A stretch of DNA of 64,000 bases from Balneolaceae bacterium (GTDB taxonomy: Bacteria; Bacteroidota; Rhodothermia; Balneolales; Balneolaceae), in NCBI GenBank assembly GCA_034521445.1, contig JAXHMM010000006.1, positions 620,001 through 684,000 on the forward strand, read 5' to 3'. This document shows, piece by piece, positions 55,364-64,000 of this stretch. Every line of letters starts with the position of its first letter. Position 1 is the first letter of the stretch. The notes beneath the pieces are model-generated. The model had not been told where the DNA came from. It ran no database searches and saw only the letters and a list, made by a program, of their open reading frames with translations. The position numbers and the translations under genes were made by a program.

Positions 55364-55810
55364 CTATTCGCGGGTTTCCAGGGGCATGGTATAGCAGAGC
55401 GCCTCTCCTTCCAGAACCAGCGTGCCGTCGTCGCGGGTCACCGTGGTCCGAAGTTCGGTGATGGGCTTGTCGTCGCGCACGTCCGTCACTTCCACCTCGC
55501 CGGTAATGCGGTCACCGGGTCGGACCGGCGCGCGAAAATTCCAGTTCACGTTCAGAAAAACGGTGCCGGGACCGGGCAGCTCCTGGGCGACCACGGCGTT
55601 GAGGATGGCGCTGGTGATGCCGCCCTGCACGACGATCTCCCCGAAACGACTGGAGCGCGCGGCCTCCTCGTCGTAGTGCAGAGGATTCCGGTCGCCGGAT
55701 ATCTCCGTGAATTTCCGGATGTCTTCAGCGCCGACCTCCCGGGACATCTGCGCTTTCTGTCCCACCTCGGGTCGTCCGCTGGACCAGGTATCGCTTGAGT
55801 CATTGCTCAT
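55364..55810 (-). CDS. MaoC-like (R)-specific dehydratase
   Basis: A 148-residue hot-dog-fold protein. ISGDRNPLHYDEEAA carries the hydratase-2 motif with catalytic Asp and His (SGDxNPLHxD). VVQGGITSAILNAVVAQELPGP and VNWNFRAPVRPGDRIT complete the MaoC signature. Such enzymes hydrate (R)-3-hydroxyacyl/enoyl-CoA pairs in fatty-acid or polyhydroxyalkanoate metabolism; the exact substrate cannot be read here. It is 48 bases after a TspO gene on the same strand. Confidence 0.92.
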   Translation of the reverse strand: MSNDSSDTWSSGRPEVGQKAQMSREVGAEDIRKFTEISGDRNPLHYDEEAARSSRFGEIVVQGGITSAILNAVVAQELPGPGTVFLNVNWNFRAPVRPGDRITGEVEVTDVRDDKPITELRTTVTRDDGTLVLEGEALCYTMPLETRE

Positions 55811-55858
55811 AGTGGTTGGTGTATGCTCTGGTTCCTGAGTGTGGGGACCGGGCGGAGT

Positions 55859-56347
55859 TCAGCCCAGCATGCTGGGATTCATCTGCCAGACGGCGAAGTT
55901 GAGTACCGAGGCAAAGGTCACCCAGAGCAGGTAGGGTACGAGCAGGCCCGCAGCCAGGGGATGAATGCTGCGGAAGGCGTTCAGCATGACCGCGATCACG
56001 ATGAGCAGGATGCAGATGTCGAAAAAGGCCGGACCGCCCAATTCCCAGGCGAAGAAGAGCCAGCTCCAGAGGGCATTCAGGCCCAGCTGCACCACGAAAA
56101 GTCCCAGGGCGCTGCGACGCCGGGTGTGCCCTTCCTCACGCCAGATCAGCCAGGCGGCCACACCCATTAGGAGGTAAAGCACAGTCCAGACCGGTCCGAA
56201 GAGCCACGCCGGTGGTGCCCAGGTCGGAAGCGCCAGCTCCCGGTAGAACGTTCCGGCCTCCACCGAAGCCAGCCCGGCCAGGGCGGCGGCAGCGAAGGTG
56301 AGAGCAAGCCAGCCCAGGAGTCCGATAACCTGTTTGTATGTATTCAT
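55859..56347 (-). CDS. TspO/MBR family protein
   Basis: A 162-residue five-helix membrane protein. The family motifs are present: WYREL-type text FYRELALPTWAPPAWLFGPVWTVLY is read as ALPTWAPPAWLFGPVWTVLY, then GLNALWSWLFFAWELGGPAF and the C-terminal PYLLWVTFASVLNFAVWQMN. The Trp-rich cleft binds porphyrins and related ligands in other TspO proteins. Bacterial TspO affects tetrapyrrole and stress responses. It may be co-transcribed with the MaoC gene downstream. Confidence 0.95.
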   Translation of the reverse strand: MNTYKQVIGLLGWLALTFAAAALAGLASVEAGTFYRELALPTWAPPAWLFGPVWTVLYLLMGVAAWLIWREEGHTRRRSALGLFVVQLGLNALWSWLFFAWELGGPAFFDICILLIVIAVMLNAFRSIHPLAAGLLVPYLLWVTFASVLNFAVWQMNPSMLG

Positions 56348-56456
56348 AGATACAATATGGAATTAATGCTTTATATGGTGCGGTATGGCAAAACAGTGGT
56401 GGTCTAATCTGTCTTGCTGTGCCGAATTAAAGCTCGATGATGCGATGGGTGACCCT

Positions 56457-57050
56457 TCAGGTCTGGTCGGCGCTCATCCACTTGCGTACAGCGGGAGGCT
56501 GGTAGGAAGCGAAGCGCTCCAGGAGGGAATCCGGGTTATTCTCCACCATCAGCATGTTTCGGTGCGGCGCCTTCACAAAACCCTCTTCCACACCGTGATC
56601 CAGAAAGGAGACGAGCCGGTCGTAGTAGCCGCCAACGTTCAGGATGGCCACCGGTTTGCGGTGGATGCCGAGCTGGGCCCAGGTCAGTACCTCGAAGAGC
56701 TCCTCAAGGGTTCCCAGTCCCCCGGGCATGGCGATGAATCCGTCGGAGCGTTCGGCCATGGCCGCCTTGCGCTCGTGCATGGAGTCCACCACGATCTGCT
56801 CGGTGAGTCCCCCGTGGCCGACCTCTCGTCGGACCAGGTCCTCCGGTATCACACCGGTAACCCGGCCGCCCCGCTCGAGAAGGGTGTCAGCCATAATGCC
56901 CATGAGACCCACGCTGCCCCCGCCGTAGACCAGACCTATGTTCTCACGTGCCAGGGCTTCGGCAAGGTTAACGGCCCCCTCGCGGTATGCAGGGCTTTTG
57001 CCCGGGTTGGAGCCGCAGTAGACGCAAATGGATTTGATCATGGATGACAT
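56457..57050 (-). CDS. LOG family protein (nucleotide 5'-monophosphate phosphoribohydrolase)
   Basis: A 197-residue Rossmann-fold protein of the TIGR00730/LOG group. The signatures GGGSVGLMGIMADTLL and MPGGLGTLEELFEVLTW (PGGLGTLEE at residues 109-117) are the catalytic and substrate-binding motifs of cytokinin riboside 5'-monophosphate phosphoribohydrolases. In bacteria the enzyme cleaves AMP-like nucleotides to the free base and ribose phosphate. It starts CVYCGSNPGKSPAY, typical for the family. It is 41 bases from the propeller lipoprotein upstream. Confidence 0.94.
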   Translation of the reverse strand: MSSMIKSICVYCGSNPGKSPAYREGAVNLAEALARENIGLVYGGGSVGLMGIMADTLLERGGRVTGVIPEDLVRREVGHGGLTEQIVVDSMHERKAAMAERSDGFIAMPGGLGTLEELFEVLTWAQLGIHRKPVAILNVGGYYDRLVSFLDHGVEEGFVKAPHRNMLMVENNPDSLLERFASYQPPAVRKWMSADQT

Positions 57051-57091
57051 GCTTTATGGTTCGGAAAAGGTTCAAGGATACAAATATGGCC

Positions 57092-58162
57092 TCAACCTTG
57101 CACCGGCAAATCGGTGCGGTAGACCACCCCCTCGCCTATATTGAGAAAATAGACGCGGTTTCCGGAGGGAGCAATGGAAAAGTGGGAGGGACGCGGGTCC
57201 ATGCCCTCGATCCGGATCAGACGGCTGCCGGAGTTGCTGTGGTCAACGAAGAGGAGGGTGGGTGGATAGGCGGGGGGAATACGCAGAAACAGGTAGACGC
57301 CACGGTCTGTCTGTTGCATCTCGTAGGCGTATTGAAGCATGTACATCTCACCAGGCTCGTTGTCCCTGTTCTGTTCCACAAAGCGGTCGAACTCGTCGCG
57401 GAACTCCGGCCGTTCGGAGAAACGTCTCTCCCAGGTCAGATTGCCCCCGCTGTCGTATTGCCTCAGCACACCCTCGGTCTGCAGGAAGAGGTATAGCAGC
57501 GAGTCGCGTCCCGAAACGGCGACGCGGTTACGGAAAAAATCCGGTACGGTGCCTGAGGACAGGTCCTTCTGCCAGCTGTTGAAATCGGCCACGCCGGGCG
57601 CCTCGACGACGGGCTCGCCAAACCTGAACTCGCTGCCGTTTTCACGGTCGACATATAGGGCCAGACTTTCCTGCTGCCCGTTGGTGGGAACGAGGAAGGA
57701 CTGAGAGGAAAGAATCCCGGTATCGATGGCGTAGAGAGCGGCTTCGAGGTCCACCGTGCGTTCCACATTGCCGTTTTGTCCAAAGGAGGTAAGCCGGAGC
57801 AGATCGCTGTCAGACACCAGCACCAGGCCGTTGCGGTAGGCGAGGGCGGAGACCGACTGGAACTCTCCCGGACCGCGGCCCCTGCCGCCGAAGGAGGCGG
57901 TGAGCTCAGCCTCCTCCGAATAGATGTTCACCATGCCCGTGCCGGCATCATAAAGGGCGAATCCCCCGTCGGTGGCTGCCAGGCGCGTGGGATTTGCGAT
58001 TTCTTCATTTTCCCGGACATCCAGGATGGATTCGGCCTGGAGTGTGTCGGGCATGCCGGGCAGAATTGCGTTATCACCCTGAGATGCCCCGGAAGGGGGG
58101 TCAGTCTTCGATCCGCAGCCGGCCAACAATACAAAAGCGAGGATAAGCAAATAGTGTTTCAT
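57092..58162 (-). CDS. 6-bladed beta-propeller lipoprotein (GPGE type)
   Basis: A 356-residue lipoprotein with a short signal peptide and lipobox LLAGC (Cys 16). The signature TASFGGRGRGPGEFQSVSALA is the same as in the AT-rich copy at 2119-3219 and in 38528-39691, with Gly instead of the array-type Cys. Strands such as GLVLVSDSDLLRLTSF, GGFALYDAGTGMVNIY and NRVYFLNIGEGVVYR outline the blades. Neighbours are a LOG protein and an ABM-domain protein, giving no functional clue. Confidence 0.88.
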   Translation of the reverse strand: MKHYLLILAFVLLAGCGSKTDPPSGASQGDNAILPGMPDTLQAESILDVRENEEIANPTRLAATDGGFALYDAGTGMVNIYSEEAELTASFGGRGRGPGEFQSVSALAYRNGLVLVSDSDLLRLTSFGQNGNVERTVDLEAALYAIDTGILSSQSFLVPTNGQQESLALYVDRENGSEFRFGEPVVEAPGVADFNSWQKDLSSGTVPDFFRNRVAVSGRDSLLYLFLQTEGVLRQYDSGGNLTWERRFSERPEFRDEFDRFVEQNRDNEPGEMYMLQYAYEMQQTDRGVYLFLRIPPAYPPTLLFVDHSNSGSRLIRIEGMDPRPSHFSIAPSGNRVYFLNIGEGVVYRTDLPVQG

Positions 58163-58181
58163 GATGATGGGTACTGTGGAT

Positions 58182-58532
58182 TCAAAGTCCCCCGTCCGAT
58201 CGGTGGCTCAGTACGCGTGAGACGATAATCTCGTAGCCGCTGTACCAGCGTTGGTAGTTGCGCTTTGCCTCCTGGTGGTCGGGGTGGTTGGAAAATTCCT
58301 TCAGGGTCTCCAGGCTTTCCCAGTAGTAGATCACCGACTCCGTGTTTTCGGTGTCATTGGCCCAGTACTCCTTGCCCAGGTACCCCGGGCTGTCCTTGGC
58401 AATCTCGTCGATGCGGTCGTTGAGGCTGTGGAAGTCCTCATCGTACTGTTTTACCCTCAGATTGAAGGTGGCTGAAAAAACGGGCTTGCCCTCGCGGAGA
58501 CGCCCTTCAATATCGCGGGTACTGGGTTTCAT
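58182..58532 (-). CDS. Antibiotic biosynthesis monooxygenase-like (ABM) protein
   Basis: From ATG 58532 the 116-residue protein is a single ferredoxin-like ABM domain: FSATFNLRVKQYDEDFHSLN, DSPGYLGKEYW, ESVIYYWESLETLKEFSNHP and QRWYSGYEIIVSRV. ABM-fold proteins include quinol monooxygenases and heme-degrading enzymes, and many are uncharacterised. The conserved YYWESLETLKEFSxHP block is typical of a hypothetical Bacteroidota subgroup. The longer in-frame start at 58721 adds 63 residues with no domain and is rejected. Confidence 0.82.
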   Translation of the reverse strand: MKPSTRDIEGRLREGKPVFSATFNLRVKQYDEDFHSLNDRIDEIAKDSPGYLGKEYWANDTENTESVIYYWESLETLKEFSNHPDHQEAKRNYQRWYSGYEIIVSRVLSHRSDGGL

Positions 58533-58788
58533 GTCGATATGTGAGTAAAATCGGGATTGTCTCCCCCCGTTCGTCTTTCTGTTTGCCCGGTCACCCTCCA
58601 TCGCCACCAGTCCCATCTCGTTGCCGGCCAGATCGAAGATTACAATGGGTGCGGTCACGACTGCTGGCAGTGTGGTGGCCGTTGAATTCCGTAATTTGGC
58701 CCGGCTTTGGCAAAGATGCAAGACATCTGCTCAGCCATGAATGGCGGCAGCCTTCTTCATGGAGAGTAGTTGCACCTGGACATTCGGG

Positions 58789-59256
58789 TCATAACCATCG
58801 GCGCACCCGTTCCTTGTAATCCAGGTAGTCCTGCCCGAACCGCTCTTCCAGGGCATGCTCTTCCGGGTCGATCTGCCAGGCATTCATGTAGAGCACGAAG
58901 CCGATGGGACCCGCCAGGGTGTAGGCGTTGGAGAATTTGAATACCGCGGCGAGCAGGAAAAGGGCGAGTCCCAGATACATGGGATTTCGGGTGATATTAA
59001 AGACGCCGGAAGTCACCAGGTTGGAAGCCTTTTCGGGCTCCAGTGGATTGACGGTGGTCCCTTTGCGCTGAAAAGAGAACACGGCTGCGAAGGCGAAACC
59101 GGCACCGCCCAGCAGGCAGGCTAGGGTGGCGGCCCGGCGGAAAGCGTCAGGCAGGTGGAATCCCGGCGTGAACTCTGCCAATCCCCACATTCCGCCCAGG
59201 AAAGCCAGCAATACGAGACCGGGCGGTATTTTCAGTTCCAGCGCGTTCACCGGCAT
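58789..59256 (-). CDS. Isoprenylcysteine methyltransferase-like membrane protein
   Basis: A 155-residue protein with four membrane segments and the PEMT/ICMT signature: FQRKGTTVNPLEPEKASNLV, SGVFNITRNPMYLGLALFLL and, after the last span, IDPEEHALEERFGQDYLDYK ending in RVRRWL. These residues bind S-adenosylmethionine in the membrane-embedded methyltransferase family. The methyl acceptor, a phospholipid or small isoprenoid-like compound, is unknown. The gene abuts the NTF2-like gene upstream with no gap. Confidence 0.9.
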   Translation of the reverse strand: MPVNALELKIPPGLVLLAFLGGMWGLAEFTPGFHLPDAFRRAATLACLLGGAGFAFAAVFSFQRKGTTVNPLEPEKASNLVTSGVFNITRNPMYLGLALFLLAAVFKFSNAYTLAGPIGFVLYMNAWQIDPEEHALEERFGQDYLDYKERVRRWL

Positions 59257-59646
59257 TCACCCGGTCAGGTTGCTTGCGTGTCCCAGCACCAGCTTCCATT
59301 CGCCGCCCAGCTTCTCAAAAATGCTGGTCTGCCACGATTCGAATTCCATCTCTTCATCTACGGTGATGGTTATCTTGCTGGTCAGCCACGCCATGGTGCC
59401 GCCCTCGGAAACCCGCAGGGAAACCAGCACCGCCTCGGCCGACCATTCGCCGCCCTCTTCGATGAGATGCTTGTAGCCGGGCCCCACCTTCTCCCAGCCC
59501 GTAAGCCACTGTCTCTCCTTGGGGTGAATGGCCTGTATGTAGTCGGCATGGGCCCAGTAATCCTGGTAGGTCTCCCAGTCGCCCTCCTCGAGGGCGTCGG
59601 ATCCCTTGCGCCAGGCCTTCATTACGGCTTCCTTGTCGTTGTCCAT
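59257..59646 (-). CDS. SnoaL/NTF2-like protein
   Basis: From ATG 59646 the 129-residue protein is a small alpha-plus-beta cone fold: KEAVMKAWRKGSDALEEGDW, AHADYIQAIHPKERQWLTGW, AMAWLTSKITI-type strands (GGTMAWLTSKITITVDEE) and an end in WKLVLGHASNLTG. This matches DUF4440/SnoaL-like proteins, many of unknown role. ATG at 59688 is an alternative start with 14 extra residues. It is immediately followed by the ICMT-like gene, suggesting co-expression. Confidence 0.78.
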   Translation of the reverse strand: MDNDKEAVMKAWRKGSDALEEGDWETYQDYWAHADYIQAIHPKERQWLTGWEKVGPGYKHLIEEGGEWSAEAVLVSLRVSEGGTMAWLTSKITITVDEEMEFESWQTSIFEKLGGEWKLVLGHASNLTG

Positions 59647-59764
59647 AGATCCATTCATTAAATGACGAATATAATCGTATTCATCCAACCGGAACCCTCT
59701 TTACCAGCGTTCCGTCCCGTTGTTCCCTGTTTCGCGGCTGTTGGTAAGCCGCCGGCCAGTCAGA

Positions 59765-61777
59765 CTATCTGTCCCCGGAAGAGGGCCAGAACCGGATGGC
59801 CGCCCCGCCTGATCCGGCGAGTACCAGGCTGAGGGTGTCCCGGGAGCTGTACCTGCCGTCGGCCATGGTCACCGATGAGGGGTCCGCGTCGGCGTCGGAA
59901 CCATCCATCAGGCTGCGCGCCCGGTAGCTGACATCCTCCTCCAGGAAGTCGAGAGGCACTTGCACGGTACGCCCTTCGTTGCCCGTCATGGCGCCCAGGT
60001 GCCAGGTATGTCCGCTGCGCCGCGCCATAACCACGTATTCGCCCGGCCGCCCGTCCAGGAAGCGGGATTCGCTCCACGTCGCGGGGATATTCCTCACAAT
60101 GCGGAAGGGACCGGGACGGGAGCGGTAGGCGTCCGGATAGTCTACCAGCATCTGCTGGGGGGAGTAGTAGACCACATACATCGCCACCTGGTGGGCGAGG
60201 GTAGTCTGTACATGCTTCGGATGTTCCGGTGTACCGTCCAGATCGAAGGCGCCGGGCGTGTAGTCCATGGCTCCGGCGACCATGCGCGTATAGGGAAGAA
60301 TAACGTTGTGGGTGGCGTCCGGGCGGGGGGATCCCTTGGACTGCTCCAGCCCGAAGACGCCCTCCCTCGTCATGAAGTTGGGCCAGGTGCGCTCCCAGCC
60401 GGTGGGCTTGTAGGCTCCGTGGTAGTTGACCATAAGCTCATGCCGGGCCGCGATGCGCACGATCTCCTGCAGATCGTCCACCAGCTCCTGGTGGTCGCCC
60501 CCGTAGCTGTCGACCTTGATGCCCGCGGCGCCCCATTGGGCCCAGGTGGAGAGTATGTCCTCTGCTTGCCCGGCCAGGGAATTCAGGTGCACCCATAGAT
60601 GCACGTCCACATCCTTTTCGCTGCCGTAGCGGATGACCTCCTGTACGTCGTAATGGCCGGCGCGCGTCTCCTCCATCGTCAGCAGATTTTGCTCCTCGGG
60701 GGAGCGCCACGCTTCGCCCTCCAGGGAGTACCAGCCGGCGTCCACCAGCAGGGCAGAGATGTCGTGCTCGGCCGCGAAATCGATGTAGTACTTCATGACC
60801 GACGTGCCGGGCTCCCCGCTGAGGGGCAGATCGCCTGCAATGCGGCCGTTCCACCAGGGCCAGATAATCTGCCCGGGACGGATCCAGGAGGTGTCGGCGA
60901 TACGGCTCGGCTCGTTGAGGTTTTGCACCAGGTGGGAAGTGGCAAGCTCTCCGGCTCGGTCGGCCAGCAACACCGTACGCCAGGGGGTACGGAAGGGTGC
61001 GGACACACGTGCTTTGGCCCCGCCGCTCTCTTCACCGGGCAGGGGCGCAAGGGCGGCGCGCAGGGTGGCCGGACGGTCGGGCGATCCGGTAAGGGACATG
61101 CCCGCGTAGCCGGTGAGGGCAGCCTCGGTGAGGGCGGCCCAACCGTTGCGCAGCTCCAGGGTCAGGGGCATGGCGGTCAGCGAATCGGGGGCAATCTGGC
61201 TGAGCCTGCGCGGCCGGTAGAATCCTTCGTAGTTGTCACCGAATCCCGAACGGCGCATGGCAAAGCCCGTGTAGTCGGATGCAAAGCGAAAGGTGCTGAG
61301 CTCCTCGCGGACGGTCAGGTTGTCCAGGTCCGGCTGCTCAGGAACTATATAACGAAACGCCAGTCCCTCGTCATAGGTCCGGAACTGCAGCTGGAGGGTG
61401 CGTCCGGGATCTGCCAGCTCGCGAAGCTCCACGGTGAGTTGCCGGTATCGGTTGCGTACGCTGTCGGCAGTCCCGTAGGGAGATGCCCAGGTGGTGTCCC
61501 GGCGATCCACGCGGATGGAGGTAATGGTGAAGGCGGAGTCGAGGGCCGGTTGGTCCATGAAGTCCAGGCCCAGGCGGGAGGGCCGAAGGAAGGACACCCC
61601 CTTGTAGCTGGCCTCGTAGACGGGAACGCCCTTCTGCAGCGAAAAGGTGAGCTGCACCTGTCCGTCGGGTGAGCTGATGTTGGCGGGACCTTGCGGCGCG
61701 CAGCCCTGAACTGCCGCCAGGGCGGCGATGGTCAGGAGGGAAAGAAAATGTCGAAGGGAAGGCAGGAAATCGGTCAT
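59765..61777 (-). CDS. GH97 family alpha-glycosidase lipoprotein
   Basis: From ATG 61777 the 670-residue protein has a lipobox VQGC (Cys 26). It shows the GH97 layout: N-terminal beta-sandwich (about 30-300), a (beta/alpha)8 barrel with IDFAAEHDISALLVDAGWYS and GAAGIKVDSYGGDHQELVDD, and a C-terminal beta domain (about 580-670). MVNYHGAYKPTGWERTWPNF and REGVFGLEQSK are strongly family-specific. Asp423 sits where retaining members such as the Bacteroides alpha-galactosidase have their nucleophile, so a retaining alpha-galactosidase is somewhat favoured over a SusB-type inverting glucosidase. It follows a TonB-dependent receptor by 126 bases. Confidence 0.93.
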   Translation of the reverse strand: MTDFLPSLRHFLSLLTIAALAAVQGCAPQGPANISSPDGQVQLTFSLQKGVPVYEASYKGVSFLRPSRLGLDFMDQPALDSAFTITSIRVDRRDTTWASPYGTADSVRNRYRQLTVELRELADPGRTLQLQFRTYDEGLAFRYIVPEQPDLDNLTVREELSTFRFASDYTGFAMRRSGFGDNYEGFYRPRRLSQIAPDSLTAMPLTLELRNGWAALTEAALTGYAGMSLTGSPDRPATLRAALAPLPGEESGGAKARVSAPFRTPWRTVLLADRAGELATSHLVQNLNEPSRIADTSWIRPGQIIWPWWNGRIAGDLPLSGEPGTSVMKYYIDFAAEHDISALLVDAGWYSLEGEAWRSPEEQNLLTMEETRAGHYDVQEVIRYGSEKDVDVHLWVHLNSLAGQAEDILSTWAQWGAAGIKVDSYGGDHQELVDDLQEIVRIAARHELMVNYHGAYKPTGWERTWPNFMTREGVFGLEQSKGSPRPDATHNVILPYTRMVAGAMDYTPGAFDLDGTPEHPKHVQTTLAHQVAMYVVYYSPQQMLVDYPDAYRSRPGPFRIVRNIPATWSESRFLDGRPGEYVVMARRSGHTWHLGAMTGNEGRTVQVPLDFLEEDVSYRARSLMDGSDADADPSSVTMADGRYSSRDTLSLVLAGSGGAAIRFWPSSGDR

Positions 61778-61903
61778 GTTGGCAGGTCGGGTCCCTGTTA
61801 CAGCGGCGTGATTAAGGTCTCGGGCCGAATATCGGTACTGGCCACAAGTTACCAACTGGGTGGGAAATGGCAAGTGAAGGCAGGCAGGGTGGAATGGGCA
61901 TGC

Positions 61904-64000
61904 CTACAGGTTGACGACCAAGCCCAGTGTGGGAAGGGTACTGGAGTTGTCCACATTCTCGATGGGCACGATTTGCCGCGGTACAACGGGCGATCCGTCG
62001 GTATTTCGGGCAAGGCCGTACTCGGGTGGATTGGGGAGATTGCTGCCCAAAACGTTGGAAACCTCGAAATATAGATTCAGCGACCAGCGGTTGAAATTCC
62101 ATTTCTTGTCAATGCGGACGTCGAGGGTATTGTACACATCCAGCCGCTGATCACCCAGGTTGCCGTAGTTAAACTTCAGACGGGGATAGCTCTCCTCGCT
62201 CGCTTCCCGATCCAGTTCCGGGTAGGGTGCGCCTCCAAGGATTCTGAGCCTCGCTCCGACTTCCCAGTTGCGTGGAAGCTGGTACCCGCCGGTAAAGGTG
62301 AGCAGGTGGCGGTTGTCCCATCGTGAAGGGAGATAATTGTCAGATTCCAGCCCGGTGAATTCGCTCCGGTAGAGGGTATAGGCGAGGATGCCGTAGAGAT
62401 TGGACCGCAGTTTTTGCTGTACGGTAAATTCAAGACCGTAGGCGCGTCCCTTCCCCTCGCTGCGTACCGCCTCGTTACCGAAGATGTCAAAGTCTGCTCC
62501 GAGGTTGGCCAGGGAGACGCCGTCAGCAGTGGATACCGGGTAGGCGGAGTATTGCTTGTAGAAACCCTCCAGGGAGAACTCGGTCGACCTGCGGGGAGTA
62601 AATCCTATGCCGGCCACGTAATGATCGCTGCGGATGTAGTCAGCGTCCCTGTTCGCAAAGTGTCCCTCTTCCCGGTAGCCCAGAAGAGTAGTGGGAGGCA
62701 GCTTGTAGTAGCGCCCGACCGAGGCATTGACCTCCCATCGGCTCTCCGGGTCCAGCTCGTACGAAAGAGCCACACGCGGGGAAAGCGTTTCCCAGAGATT
62801 GGCGCCTCCGCGGGTAAAGCTGTTGCCGTCCGTCCGAACTCCAACGGAGGCCGTCAGTCGCCCCTGCATCCATTCGCGGGTGACCTGCCCGAACAGTCCG
62901 TAGCGCCAGTAGTTGAAGTTACTCGTGAAAGACACCTCGTCAGAGCTGCGAAAGCTGCTCGAGCGGTAGCTGACGTTTTCTGCCATGAAGCCTGCGTTGA
63001 CAGTCCAGGGTCCAATAAAACGGTTGTATTCGCTGCGGAGAGTGTTGTTCCAGCGGCGGCTCTCGGTGTTCTGAATAAGACCCTCTTGGTTCGCGTTGTC
63101 ACGGTAGCGGCTGAAAGCGTTGTCGAAGGCGCTGGTGCTCAGGCTGGAAAGCAGGTAGCCGTCGTAGTTGCGGAAACGGTGTCGCCAGCTTATGCCCCCG
63201 GTGCTGCTCCACTGTTTGATAATGGGCACCTGGTCGAGAGTGGCCTGCTGCTCCGGTGTGATGTTGTCAGGCTTGTTGATGCGAAAGTCGTCAACCGAGC
63301 CCACGCCGGTGACATTGAGTTCGTTGTAGGCGTCGATCTTATGGTTTAGCTTGTACTGGTAGTCCCAATAGTCCGGCAGGAAGGGAAGGTCGATGAGTTG
63401 GAAAAGAAGTTGCAGGTAGGAGCGCCGGACGGATGCGATAAAGGTGGTTTTGGAATAGGACTCACCGGAAGGCGTGAAAAGGGGTCCCTCCACCGTCAAG
63501 GCCGTCTCACTGGCTCCCACCCTGAGGTTGGCGTCGAGCTGGCGCGCGTTGCCTTCTCGCTGGTTAAACTGCAGCACGCCGGAAAGTGCATTACCGTATT
63601 TGGCCGGGAAGGAACTGGTGCTCAGGCTCACACCCTCGAAAAATGACACGTTAAGCAATCCCACGGGTCCCCCGGCACTCCCCTGGGTAGCGAAGTGGTT
63701 GATGACAGGGATTTCTATGCCGTCAAGGTAGTATACGTTTTCACTGGGCGCCCCGCCCCGTATGATGACGTCGTTACGGAATCCGGCCACCGAGCCCGAG
63801 ACACCAGGTAGCGACTGTACCACCTTGGCAATGTCATTGTTACCCCCGGGATAGGAGGTGATCTGCACCTGGGAGAGCTCCCGGCGGGAGAGGGGATTTT
63901 CCGGGGGGCGGTCGTAGGGGTCAGGCGAAACCGAAATCTGGCCAAGCTCGCTGACGGCCGGCTTGAGTTGGAAATTCAGATCGGGATTTCCGCCGGAATT
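61904..64000 (-). CDS. TonB-dependent receptor, N-terminus beyond the window
   Basis: The frame is open to the window end at 64000, so the signal peptide and the start are missing; about 698 codons are visible. After a linker (VSELGQISVSPDPYD) comes the plug domain: DIAKVVQSLPGVSGSVAGF, DVIIRGGAPSENVYYLDGIE, then VSFFEGVSLSTSSFPAKYGN. The rest is a 22-stranded barrel ending in LPTLGLVVNL. The plug form, with the NDIAKVVQSLPGV text and YLDGIEIP, is of the carboxypeptidase-regulatory-domain receptor group rather than SusC, and no SusD follows. The substrate is unknown; a GH97 enzyme downstream suggests a glycan. Confidence 0.93.
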   Translation of the reverse strand, partial: NSGGNPDLNFQLKPAVSELGQISVSPDPYDRPPENPLSRRELSQVQITSYPGGNNDIAKVVQSLPGVSGSVAGFRNDVIIRGGAPSENVYYLDGIEIPVINHFATQGSAGGPVGLLNVSFFEGVSLSTSSFPAKYGNALSGVLQFNQREGNARQLDANLRVGASETALTVEGPLFTPSGESYSKTTFIASVRRSYLQLLFQLIDLPFLPDYWDYQYKLNHKIDAYNELNVTGVGSVDDFRINKPDNITPEQQATLDQVPIIKQWSSTGGISWRHRFRNYDGYLLSSLSTSAFDNAFSRYRDNANQEGLIQNTESRRWNNTLRSEYNRFIGPWTVNAGFMAENVSYRSSSFRSSDEVSFTSNFNYWRYGLFGQVTREWMQGRLTASVGVRTDGNSFTRGGANLWETLSPRVALSYELDPESRWEVNASVGRYYKLPPTTLLGYREEGHFANRDADYIRSDHYVAGIGFTPRRSTEFSLEGFYKQYSAYPVSTADGVSLANLGADFDIFGNEAVRSEGKGRAYGLEFTVQQKLRSNLYGILAYTLYRSEFTGLESDNYLPSRWDNRHLLTFTGGYQLPRNWEVGARLRILGGAPYPELDREASEESYPRLKFNYGNLGDQRLDVYNTLDVRIDKKWNFNRWSLNLYFEVSNVLGSNLPNPPEYGLARNTDGSPVVPRQIVPIENVDNSSTLPTLGLVVNL

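Overview
The window looks like a Bacteroidota-type chromosome, most likely from the Balneolota/Rhodothermota side. The reasons are a complete mraZ-to-ftsZ division and cell-wall (dcw) cluster, many 6-bladed beta-propeller lipoproteins, LytTR two-component regulation, a PASTA-bearing FtsI, a GH97 enzyme beside a TonB-dependent receptor, and a mostly GC-rich composition. The lineage is inferred from gene content, not from a search.

Layout. Positions 1-3700 are strikingly AT-rich. They hold a 5'-cut thioredoxin-like protein with CxxC, a small secreted six-cysteine protein, and a propeller lipoprotein gene split by a frameshifted IS256-family element, followed by a decayed second propeller copy. 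From 3.85 to 19.5 kb the minus strand carries mraZ-rsmH-ftsL-ftsI-murE-mraY-murD-ftsW-murG-murC-ftsQ-ftsA-ftsZ, starting from a promoter with three 10-bp-spaced GTGGG repeats (probable MraZ operator) and ending at a hairpin terminator. ftsZ, ftsA, murC, murG and the 3' end of ftsW contain several small indels, while the other half of the same operon is intact. Because these genes are essential, local sequence error is more likely than gene loss.

From 19.7 to 25.3 kb lie five tandem propeller lipoprotein paralogues sharing a GPCEY motif and a second conserved Cys. From 25.3 to 29.8 kb is a methionine operon (CoA-binding protein, metY, metX, hom) behind a SAM-I riboswitch and an intrinsic terminator. 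From 30 to 36 kb are an FAD amino-acid dehydrogenase-like enzyme, a membrane-bound LytTR regulator with a polytopic neighbour, a secreted DinB protein and a LytS/LytR-like two-component pair. From 36 to 46 kb are a short ExbB/MotA-like protein, a PorT-like barrel, a class V aminotransferase coupled to a propeller lipoprotein, a serine hydrolase with an in-frame stop, two coupled paralogous secreted proteins and formate-tetrahydrofolate ligase.

From 46 to 64 kb are an S15 peptidase, small membrane proteins, a methyltransferase, an LVIVD-repeat lipoprotein with a DUF305 lipoprotein, MaoC, TspO and LOG proteins, another propeller lipoprotein, small metabolic enzymes, a GH97 glycosidase and a TonB-dependent receptor cut by the window end.

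No tRNA, rRNA or CRISPR array was recognised. The most unusual content is the five-gene two-cysteine propeller array and the AT-rich island pairing a cysteine-rich secreted peptide, a thioredoxin-like protein and a propeller lipoprotein. Linking them as a system is inference.
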